Below, piece after piece: positions 24,301 to 33,417 of a stretch of DNA of 64,000 nucleotides. The stretch is from Agrocybe praecox (lineage: Eukaryota > Basidiomycota > Agaricomycetes > Agaricales > Agrocybaceae): the NCBI GenBank assembly GCA_964017145.1, contig OZ024840.1, forward strand, positions 868,001-932,000, written 5' to 3'. The notes beneath the pieces were generated by a model that made no database searches, was not told the DNA's origin, and worked only from the letters and a program-made list of their open reading frames with translations. The position numbers and the translations under genes are program-made. How positions within the stretch are numbered: the stretch's first letter is position 1; each line of letters begins with the position of its first letter.

Positions 24301-24398
24301 CTCCTATTCTGCAAGCTCAGGTAATATGTGTATTCATTGGGGATATTATACTGTATAGTTGTTTATACAATATATCTAAAGTGTTTAAAGTATGATTT
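21388..24398. other. Rest of repeat copy A and unassigned sequence
   Basis: From 21,388 to about 23,100 this is repeat-A sequence that shows no clean gene on either strand, only short frames between apparent splice signals. From 23,100 to 24,398 a longer open frame (23,260-23,817, plus) exists, but its translation is Ser/Leu-rich without a domain and I do not accept it as a gene. No RNA gene was recognised. Confidence 0.35.
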
Positions 24399-24901
24399 GT
24401 GGAGCGTGTAAAGAGAGAGCAAGGATTTTGAACAAGAATGTGCGCGCGGAAAACGCGAAATTTCATAAGAGTCTGTTCAGTAACCGGATTCTTCAAAGAA
24501 TCCACGCAAATGCAATGCGAAGGGGTACGCCTGTGACATATGCATCGCCGGAACCCTAACCTTAGAAAAATGGTATACAGCTTAAATATTCATTAACGAG
24601 AGCAAAACGCAAATTTTGGATAAATAAGTCTCATATATCACTGTAGGACTGTCGAACCTTCGACTTTATCAAGTTTAGAGTGTCCAAAAGGACAGACTAA
24701 TCGTATAAATGTCTTCAAAGTATTTTCAAAGCCGAGAAATGCCGAACATAATTCCAATCAGTCACACTGTCTCGCGGATCAGTCACAATATTGTATTTGC
24801 GTTGGCGTGGATTCTTTGAAGAATCTGGTTACTGAGAAATTTCGCGTTTTCCGCGCGCACATTCTTGTTCAAAATCCTTGCTCTCTCTTTACACGCTCCA
24901 C
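24399..24901. mobile_element. 503-bp foldback/MITE with about 115-bp inverted repeats
   Basis: GTGGAGCGTGTAAAGAGAGA at 24,399 is repeated inverted at the right end (…TCTCTCTTTACACGCTCCAC, ending 24,901). The match continues inward for about 115 bp on each side, with only a 12-bp indel and a few mismatches, through a GATTCTTCAAAGAATCCACG segment. Related sequence (gagagaggcaagattttg…gcgcgcaaaatgcgaaatttc) lies about 250 bp inside the right end of the adjacent 24.9-26.5 kb transposon, so this piece derives from the same family. The centre is non-coding. Confidence 0.75.
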
Positions 24902-24903
24902 CG

Positions 24904-26541
24904 CAGGCTCGTGACCAGCCGTTACCTGTCGAACTCCGCTTTATGCCGAGAGCAGCCGCGAGCATCTCCAGGTAACGGCTGGGAGCAACGGACAGATTTA
25001 GTAGAGTCACGCCTTGTCACAAAGAACTTGGTGAAATTCGGTAAATTACGGTATGCTCCCGCGTCTATCCACGCCGCCGTGTTTCCTCTTTCCTCATTCT
25101 TCGTCACTTGGGTACATACTATTCTCGTCACTTTCACTGTCAATTGCTACAGTGTCCATATCCAGTGACACGTCTTCTTCATCCAGCACCGGGAACATCA
25201 GATCCACTTTCCCTTTTCAAGGTCATCAATAACCTGCTCCAGCTCACCTGTCGGCGGTTCTTCCACCTCGATGTCATTAACCTGGACCACCGTCTCTGCA
25301 ACAAAGGGATTATCATCACTTGAAAACATAGTTGCGAATGACTCCTGGGTTTTGACACCGTCACGTATCGGATTTCTTGTGAGTCTGTTGGCTTGCTCCG
25401 CTGAGTTGGGGTCAACGTCTTGCGTACTTATAGAATCTTCGTTTGAGTTTACAGGAGTTATTTGACGTCGTGTTTGTAGCTTTATGAATGCTTCATCATA
25501 ATTGTGAAGGGGGTTATTTGCTCCGGTTGTGAGGCTGTGAAAACCGGACAAGATGATATCTTTTAGAGGATCATCATCATCCAATGTACGTCCTTTCTGA
25601 ATCTCGTATTAGGCTATCTTCCCCTCATTTTTCTATCAGGCTGCTACTAAATACCTCCCATTGGCCGATTTGTTGGCAAATAAGCACTTTTCGAACGCCT
25701 GCCAGCTCCCCGACGCTCGGCTGCACAAGCCACTTTCTCTGTGTCCGATTTGGTTTTGGGGGCATGCGTACGAAGACGTGATTAGGCCTAGTAGGAAGCC
25801 AACCTCGACGTGGGGCTGGTCGGTTGACAACACCTCGATGGTGAGTGGAATGTGTTTAAGGATAACCGGCCCAACCTTACCCGTTATACGCCTGAAGTCA
25901 AATCAGTACCCACTGTTGCTGTCTTCCTTTCTACTATTAGCATAAGAATTCCGTTGCAAACTCCCAATCCAAACCTTCAAGGTGAACGTCGGTCAAACGC
26001 GGAGTGTCACCCCTTTCCAAGAGTTGGTATGTGGTTATATTCCATTCAGTGTATACGGTGTCTAATATGTATCATAGGTCATGTTATAGTGTTATTGGTA
26101 TGCCACTGGCGCTACATCAAAACAATCTGGCTTTTTTTTGCTTTTCCTGCCAAATAACGAACAAAAAGTCTGATAATTCAACTTTATTTGTGAAATACAA
26201 CTTTCTGAAAATATATTATGATTTAATACACTTAATGAAGGTCATACATATTGGTAAAGTGGTAATTTGTTGAGTGTGGCGAGAGAGAGGCAAGATTTTG
26301 ACGAAGTGATGCACGCGCAAAATGCGAAATTTCACTAAGTCCCTGTCACGCAGGGGGCCTTCCTCTAAATCGCGTCCGTTACTCCCAGTCGTTAGGTGGT
26401 GATGCCCCATTTCGTAGTCCGACTGAGTTCCGCTTGATGGCCGTCGGAGCTTAGGAAACTCTAAACCATGACAAATGACCAAACATGCGTATGTAATCAC
26501 CACCGTAACGCACTGGTCGCGAGTCTATGGTCGCGAGTCTA
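24904..26541. mobile_element. TIR DNA transposon, copy 2 (inverted relative to the 14.5-kb copy)
   Basis: The left end is AGGCTCGTGACCAGCCG (24,905) and the right end ACTGGTCGCGAGTCTA (to 26,527), with a short duplicated tail CGCGAGTCTA to 26,541. The interior matches the 14,483-15,860 copy in reverse orientation, including the AACTTTATTTGTGAAATAC and CATTCAGTGTATACGGTGTC segments. It has an additional 0.5 kb (about 25,065-25,590) coding an acidic ORF not present in copy 1, and it lacks the nested element found there. No clean target duplication is visible; the left flank is the 503-bp foldback element. Confidence 0.7.
25065..25584 (-). pseudogene. Acidic ORF remnant inside transposon copy 2
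   Basis: An open frame starts at 25584 (MDDDDPLKDIILSGFHSL) and runs to a stop at 25198. The sequence directly beyond is coding-like in the next frame: DLMFPVLDEEDVSLDMDTV then AIDSESDENSMYPSDEE and a stop. One single-base frameshift near 25,205 would link them into a protein of about 160-170 residues, strongly acidic, with an S/E/D tail. It resembles no family I know. It may be a transposon accessory protein or an exon of a decayed transposase. Confidence 0.4.
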
Positions 26542-28034
26542 GAAACACGGCACCAACAATTACCAACCAAGAGCGAAGAATGTTCGCCAACGCATGCCGG
26601 GTCATGTTTAGCTACAAGTTTCGAAGCTTGACAGTCCGGATTTCCATAACATACAGCCAAAATTGGAAGAAAGAAAAACTAAAACTAAAACGGTCGGCGA
26701 TGATTCACTGTGATCAAACCTAAGGTTAACATCGGGAGCCGGGGATATCTGCTTGTGTATTGACGATGGTTTAAGAAAAACACATGAATATGAAATGGAA
26801 AAAGAAGTGAACCAATGAAGATCTAACTGAGCGGGGTATGTACCTGAAAAGAGTGGAATGATGATTCATGAGTGAGTGAACGTGAAGTAAAGCAGGATCA
26901 ATTATCAAGTAACTATTGGTCCCGCTCCTGGTCCCGCTCCTGGTCAATGACAAGTCTCGAGAAAACCGGAGGGATCAGAACCTTCAGCAGTGACAAGACG
27001 GTAACATATCAATGAATACATAAGTGTTCTGCGAGTGACTAGAATAAGAGAATAAAAATCATACCAGGGTAAAACCAAAAAATCATCCCAAGCATAAGAT
27101 AGAGACCTAATAAAACGAATCAGTCAAATTCTATGCCCATGTACGTTAGTGTTGCCGAAGTTCGAGCCAGAACCGTTGCAGAGAACCCGAACCGCCCGAA
27201 CCGAACCCTCGGTTCTGTTCTGTTCGGCGGGTATTGAGAAGATAGATAAGTGGTATCGAAATGTTCGAAAAAATGACATATATTTTGTATGTCTTGGTAC
27301 GTTTATCCACAACTCAGTATGGAGATGTACTAATCTAACTCGATTACAGCATTACATCCTGGTATTAAGCTTGACTACTGCAAGTCAATGTGGGATGATT
27401 CGTCCTTTACAGCTGCGGTTTCGCGCTTCGAGAAAATCGTGAGTTGTTTTTTTACCTGTTCTCTTATATTAATTTTGTTCTAACCATAAATATAGTTCGA
27501 CTCGTATTATAAGGCGCCTAAGAAAGAGTCGAAAGCAGGCTCAAATAAAACATCTACTACTGGTTCGTGTATGCTCTTTTTATTATATAGTCACTTATAT
27601 TTACTTATCTTTTAGATGAATCAGCGAGATTTACGGGATATGGTTCAAATTTTATTCTAACAACGTTGAAGAAGTCATCATCTTTTCAGGAGACACCATC
27701 AGCTGATCCTCGAAAGGAGCTTCGGGAATACATCAATAGTCCGCTGGAGATGGGTATCTCTAATCCTGTCAAATGGTGGGGGGTAAGTTAGCATATCTAA
27801 CTCACTCGTCAGTCACTGGTCACTAAATTTCTGTTAGTATCATACGCAACAGTATCCGACTCTCTCTAAGATTGCTAGAGATTACTTAGCAATTCAAGGG
27901 TCTTCTGTCAGGCGATTGTGTGCCTTTGATATAAAATTGTACAGTAACTTCCGTAAATGATTTGTCAACAAATCACGATAACTTCCGTCTTAGGATAAAT
28001 AATTCATGTACAGTACCTTTGAATAAATACCAGC

Positions 28035-28425
28035 AGTGATTATCCATCCCGCTTCCTACTAGAGACTACATTTATCCGTAGCGCATGGATAAAATAGGCG
28101 GGCAGTTATCCATAGCTCATGGATAGAACAAGCGCATACTTATCAATGCGCGATGGATAAAACATGCGCACATTTATCCATAAATGATGGATAAAACCGC
28201 GGGCAATTATTCATACGTAATGGATAAAACTGGCGGGCAGTTATCCATTCGTTACGCTATGGATAAAATGCACGGGCATTTATCCATGCGTGATGGATAA
28301 AACTGGCGCGCACTTATTCATACATGATAGATAAACTTGCGCACATATATCCATGCGTGATGGATAAAACTGCGGGCAGTTATCCAAGCGCGATGAATAA
28401 AACAGGCGGTCATTTTATCGATAAA
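28035..28425. repeat. Left array of TTTATCCAT/ATGGATAAA palindromes
   Basis: About ten imperfect units of roughly 35-45 bp, each pairing TTATCCAT with ATGGATAAA across a short CG-rich spacer (for example TTATCCATgcgtgATGGATAA). Units are separated by AACTGGCGGGCAG-like linkers. Each unit can fold into a hairpin, and consecutive units can pair with one another. A weaker array mirrors this at the other end of the element. Confidence 0.85.
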
Positions 28426-29439
28426 TTCTTTAATACACGGCATCTAGCTGCCGGATTGGTCAATTCGGATATTTCCGCAACGCATCAAAGATGCTCGTCT
28501 TGCGCTGCGTACCCACCATCATTTGCCCGCGCATTTCTCCGTATTTCTTAATCCTTAGCTGCAGATCTTGTCTTGTGTATTTGTATTAGTAGCTCTGAAT
28601 TTTTATTCCGTATATGTGTAAATAAATCCACGTAGTATATCTAAAAAACAGACGAAGATTTGAAGCAAAAATTAGTGATTCCCGGCGCCAAATTCTGGGT
28701 TTGTTTTGTCCTTTATTGTTTCCATTTTCTATATCCCACCGAATTAAATCTTCAACATAACTTTCATGATGATATATAATTTTGGCTTGATTATATGCGA
28801 CCTTTTTTAAAAAATATGCGGGTGAATTGTGGGAAACCCATGATCATCATTCAAGTTTACAATTGTAAATCATGTTTGAGTATGCACACATTTCAGCACC
28901 ATTCTGACCTTTACTCATTCGTAAACCAATCACCCTGGAAAGTATATCATATGAAAGGCTTAATTTTCCTCTGCAAAAAAATGTATTTATCTGGGCATAA
29001 TATAACATATACAAACCTCTATTATTATTTTTCAGTTCCAATCTCCCAAAACACATAACGGTACCGCGGCCCGTCACACTGAATAGGGTAAATGGCGCGT
29101 ACTTCGGCATTTGCCCGTTTGATCCAGGTTGGAAACTGGCCATCGGGCGGACGCCAACGCGGCCATTCTGATTGGCACTTCTCCAGTAATAAAATCGTCA
29201 TCTTCTGTATATTAAAAAAAGGCGAAGGGAGCGTAGTAGTAGTACCTGTGGGTATGGGGTCGGTAACAAGTAGGCACATGTTTCTTGTATTTGCCATCTA
29301 ACGATGACGAGCGCATACAAACATACATAATGAACAACATTTGTGGATGATAATTCATTGCAAATCATTAGTAAGCGTTGAAAATGAATATATGCTCGTC
29401 TTTCTATCAATAAGCGCCGCACGTAATTTACTAATCCAA

Positions 29440-29660
29440 GGCTGATGGATAAATAATGAATAAATTTGGCGACGATTTATCCATGTGCGGGATGGATAAA
29501 TTCAGCGATGATTTATCCATGCGCGGGATGGATAACTGTACACGGATGGATAAGTACACGGAGACTTATTATACACATGGGAGGGATAATTATACACGGA
29601 TGGATAAGTGCACAGAGGTTTATTATACACATGGGAGGGATGGATTATTTATTCAACCAT
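29440..29660. repeat. Right array of ATGGATAA/TTATCCAT palindromes
   Basis: Repeats of GATGGATAAAT, ATTTATCCATG(T/C)GCGGGATG and a derived subrepeat (ACACGGATGGATAAGT, TTATTATACACATGGGAGGG, present twice) lie just inside the right end of the 27.9-29.7 kb element. With the left array they form subterminal repeats, as expected for transposase-binding sites. Confidence 0.8.
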
Positions 29661-31368
29661 GGCTACTATCGTCATTTGTTGACAAATGAAATACGGAAGT
29701 TACTGTTATTTATATATCAACCTTACAACATCTATTGCTTCTGTTGCGTCAGAACGTGCCTTTTCGAGTGCTGGGATGACAGACGAAATTCGCCGCAACC
29801 GTACAGAGGGTGAAACCTTTGGTGAGGTACAAGTATTAAAGTATGCCTACAAAAGTAATTTCCTACAAGCAGCTGCGGAAGCGGATAAGCATGAAGGAGT
29901 CGAGGTTTTGGAAATTTCAGAAGAGTAGTTATACGTACTTAGTACTGATCCCTCCAAATACACTTATTGGTAAAATATTCGAGGTTCGGCGGTTCGAACC
30001 TGTTCTCGAACATGAACCGAACAAAGAGAACCTGTTCTCATCTGTTCGGTTCTGTTCTTGTTCGGTTCTGACGGGCGCTTGACGGTTCGGGTTCTTGGTT
30101 CTCAAAAAAGGGCAGAGAACCGACCCGAACCGAACTTCGGCAACACTAATGTACGTATCAACTTGACAGCCGAATGCGGGATTGAGTGCCTTACATATCA
30201 AGATAAAGCCTTTTAACCAATTCGATTTACCATCTTGCGCGGTATAATTTACAAGTAGGACTGTGCGTCTCGACTCTCAGCAGGTTTCCGAAAGGATGAT
30301 ATGCAACATCAAACAGAAACATACCGACAAGGAACATAGTGATAGATTCAAACGGATCAAACAAAAGCGTGAGTGGTTTGCCCAGTATCCACGCTAGAGT
30401 GACGATAAAGCTGTACAAGTGCTCGTTGGTAGTGAATACATGTAGTACGAGTAACGAGACTCACGGAAGAACAAAGAGGGCAATTTGCTGCCAGGTATCA
30501 TGGATGACGTCAGGCACGATATTATCCCTTCAACAAAATTAAAGCTGCATGTATGGCTGCTTACTATGATGGACCCAGCTGCAACTCCCAAGCTCCTAGC
30601 CAAGTTATGTTTGTTTGCCATCGTGTCGGTCATGGTGATAAAATTGACTAAGAAAACAAGGATGATGATGCGCTGTTCAACAGCGACGTGTAAATTAAAA
30701 CAAGAAGAAAAAACGGTCGTACCTGCGGCATTGCCGACTAAGGGCAGCAAAATTAGGCCTACAAACTCTTTACTTATGTGTCCTCCTCCCGTCATACCAT
30801 TGATGGAATCAAAAAGCCATGTGGCAGTGAACGCCTTGACCTAGTAGGTATAGTATTATGAGCTCACACAGTCCAGTCAGCTATACTGACATAAGTACTA
30901 TACTCGTACTAGTAGTAGTAGTAGCCCGCAGTTAATGATAGTCGGGAAATAACAGACTCACCACTGTAACAACACACAGAAGACCGACGATCACAGGGAA
31001 ACTTGTAGTTGGCTCCTTTTGCCTTCCCTCTTCATGACCATGAAGAGGAGACAAGGACGAGGGAACTTCAAGTATGACGTCATGTCTTGGAGGGATATAG
31101 TAGCTATTGCGACTAGTACTACTACCCTGTATAAATAATGGATTATCTCCGTCACGGAGAATTGGCTCTAGTGTCGTAGAAGGATAGAGACGGCTGCCAC
31201 CACTTGTGACTTGACTTGAATAAGAAGCCGTGGGTATTTCCCCCTCCATCTCGCTACCGCTCCGACGGCTGGTGGCCCACGCCCACTTACTTCTCGAGTG
31301 CATAAAGAACTTTGGGCGAGGGTATTGGGTCGTGGTGATTGAACGCTCGTCGTACAGGTACCCATGTT

Positions 31369-31939
31369 ACAGTGTACCGTATCTAATGGTACAGTGTGTA
31401 CCTACAGTGTAGCGTATCTAATGGTGCCAGTGCGCACACTGGTGCACTCCAGCAGGGATTTCCATATCGGGATACGGCGAGATATAGTCTCGGCGAAATG
31501 GGGCAGTAGGATTGGGCAGTAGGGTAGGTGGGTGGTATAGGGGGTGTGGTATTGGTAGTAATGGGGTAGGGGTACCTGGAGAATCAGGTAATTGGGGACC
31601 CAAAAAAGCGGTGGGGTAGGGTGGAAAATTTTCACCGTGGGGCGGCGAATTTGGGTCGGCAACTAGAGGGATAGGAAAAGGTGTATTATAGTAGATATAG
31701 TTGTATACTGTCCTGTAGAATGAATTAAAAATACATTTGTAGTAGATGTACAAAAGCGGTCAAAAAAAGCGGTGAGGTAGGGTACAAAATGTTCACCATG
31801 GAGCGGCGAAGTTGGGTCGGCAACTAGAGGGATAGGAAAAGGTGTATTATAGTAGATATAGATGTATACTGTCCCGTAGAATAAATTAAAAATACATTTG
31901 TAGATATACAAAAGTGGCCCAAAAACACATAAGGATACT
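31369..31939. repeat. KDZ-end-like repeats and a 160-bp tandem duplication at the CAX break
   Basis: ACAGTGTACCGTATCTAATG at 31,369 is very similar to the outer end of the KDZ element (ACAGTGTACCATAAGATG on the minus strand at 45,497). It recurs in part at about 31,391 and 31,403. A tandem duplication of 160 bp follows (31,601-31,760 and 31,761-31,920). No gene. The CAX coding sequence ends exactly where this block starts, so it is probably the remnant of another related insertion. Confidence 0.65.
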
Positions 31940-32399
31940 ACACTGTATAGTAACATACGATACAAGGAACGTGTCCAGTGTACCGTATGATACGGATCCA
32001 AAGTCTTCCTTGAACCCCTGTATAAAAGATGTCCCAATATGGATATGGATACTGGCTTCTGGTTGGCTACTGCTCTGGCTCAGATAGTACCAGGCGGCGA
32101 CGTCTCTCCGCCACGCGCCGCCTCAGGGTTAAAGGAATTACCTGATTACACGGTTATAAATTCTAAAAAGATTTCAAGTTCTTTCGGTCAGGAGGTGGTA
32201 TTTCTTGTATTTTCTACTAGCTTGTGTTTTCTGCTAGTTATATCAAATGTCCAAGTTTTTTGTGTCACATGCAAGAGGTTGCAGGAAGAATGTATACAAG
32301 GTCTTATGTGTATGAAAAGAGTGAGTTATAATTGAAACACGTTAGAATGATTGAAGGCGGTGGCAGCATAAAGATTTGTATGGTATCGAAACAAGGTAA

Positions 32400-33198
32400 C
32401 TACATATCAATATTTGTACTTCCCACTGCTGTCGATACCTCTGCAAGAGCTTTCTCAATCTTGTTTTCCAACTCCTCAAATACAAACAGGGATTCACGTT
32501 CAACTTTTAAATGCTCGAGTTCGGTAAGGTAAAGACGGTGGCAGGCATCTTTATACGAAATCCCCAGCCTTTCACGTAGGGCCATGACTTTTGCATGCTG
32601 TTCAAGGATATCATGTTCAGATAATTCCTTGATTTGTGGTCAGAATTTATGCGTGATTATGAAAGTAGAAGTGATATTTACAGGATCAGGGGGAAACTTG
32701 ATTCCTAACTCAGTAATACGATCACTGTTATCCAAGTTGTGTGGAATACCATTCTATATGAATAAAAAAAACCCATGAAAAACAAAACAAATCAGCAGTG
32801 ATATACATGGTGGGTAGCAATTATAACCGCTCAGGAAGTCTGAACGAGTGGCAGAGTAAGTGCCGATACAATGGAGTAAGGTAGAATTGCGCCGCCCAGC
32901 GGCGCCTACGATTCAAGAGACAAAATATATCAAACCACAAACTCACCCCTGTAGGACTCTTGGAAAGCTGTAATTGGACCTTTTTCTTATATTCCGCAGT
33001 CTTGGCGTCGATGTCTTCAACCATAAACGATGGGAAAATAAAAGTTTTCCCATCATTTGTGGTCCGTTGAACGTAGCCGGCAGGAATATCAGCAACAGTT
33101 TTGATGGGGTTGTTGCTGCCATCCTTCCCCTTTCCCTTGCCTTTTCCCTTCGCGACTTTTTTCTTCGACTCTGGCATAGGATTGTTGGTATTTGGCAA
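32400..33198 (-). CDS. KDZ accessory protein: basic N-terminus, helical C-terminus
   Basis: Three exons in phase (33198-32947, 32753-32682, 32627-32400) give 183 residues, although the first intron is 193 nt and could hide another exon. The N-terminus is Lys/Gly-rich (KKKVAKGKGKGKGKDG), followed by AGYVQRTTNDGKTFIFPSFM and a Lys-rich helix. The last exon is a predicted coiled helix (HAKVMALRERLGISYKDACH … FEELENKIEKALAEV). No family recognised. The position just inside the left end of the KDZ element and the intact frame suggest an element-encoded DNA-binding or architectural factor, which is inference. Confidence 0.55.
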
Positions 33199-33417
33199 GT
33201 ATTTTGGGGGTGAGACTTTTTGTTGGAATACCTAATTAACCTCGAAATAGCACATGTGATGGCTATGATTGTTTATCAATCAAGTGACGTGACAGCGTGA
33301 TGTTGAATTTGGCCGATTGATGATCATGATTCACCACCCACCTTCTGTCATTCCGTTCCCATATTTCTTTTCCCACTACCTGTCCGTCTTCGATTCACGC
33401 CGCTTCTTCGTCTAACA

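Larger units (their letters stand above)
27909..29737. mobile_element. 1.8-kb TIR element nested in the hAT transposase
   Basis: CTTCTGT flanks the element (27,902-27,908 and 29,738-29,744). About 75-80 bp inverted ends include TTGATATA, ACAGTAACTTCCGTA and ATTTGTCAACAAAT. Deleting the element plus one CTTCTGT gives in-frame YLAIQGSSVASERAFSSAG, the expected hAT motif, which proves the insertion boundaries. The interior has arrays of ATGGATAAA palindromes near both ends and about 1 kb of unassigned sequence with no recognised transposase. A 90-codon frame at 29,025-29,297 (minus) contains PDGQFPTWIKRANAEVRAIY and may be a coding relic. The superfamily is unclear. Confidence 0.85.
27371..29928 (+). 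pseudogene. hAT transposase C-terminal remnant
   Basis: Exon-like pieces read MWDDSSFTAAVSRFEKI, then FDSYYKAPKKESKAG, then RKELREYINSPLEMGISNPV with KWWG, then YHTQQYPTLSKIARDYLAIQ at about 27,842-27,900. After the inner element the frame resumes at 29,738 with SVASERAFSSAG and RRNRTEGETFGEVQVLK, ending at 29,928. This is the hAT dimerisation domain (WW..H...YP.L...A..YL.I, S..SER.FS.AG). The N-terminal zinc finger and catalytic core are gone, so the element needs a transposase from elsewhere. Confidence 0.85.
27147..30148 (+). mobile_element. 3.0-kb hAT transposon in a CAX intron
   Basis: Perfect terminal inverted repeats TAGTGTTGCCGAAGTTCG / CGAACTTCGGCAACACTA bound the element. A perfect 8-bp target duplication ATGTACGT flanks it (27,139-27,146 and 30,149-30,156). 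Subterminal GGTTCGG/GAACCG repeats follow each end. It encodes only the C-terminal part of a hAT transposase, and that is interrupted by another element. The host intron would be 78 nt without it; with it, 3,088 nt. Donor and acceptor of the host intron remain intact. Confidence 0.9.

Noticed and set aside
26920..26945. GGTCCCGCTCCT repeat as a regulatory array
   Set aside because: Only two copies of a 12-bp unit just beyond the CAX stop; too little to support a function.
28035..28425. CRISPR-like array
   Set aside because: Regularly spaced repeats, but the genome is clearly fungal, the units are imperfect palindromes with similar linkers rather than unique spacers, and they lie inside a TIR transposon.
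32039..32335. 98-codon frame at the left end of the KDZ element
   Set aside because: No intron or domain signals, overlaps the subterminal GC dyad, and its hydrophobic tail is a T-rich artefact.
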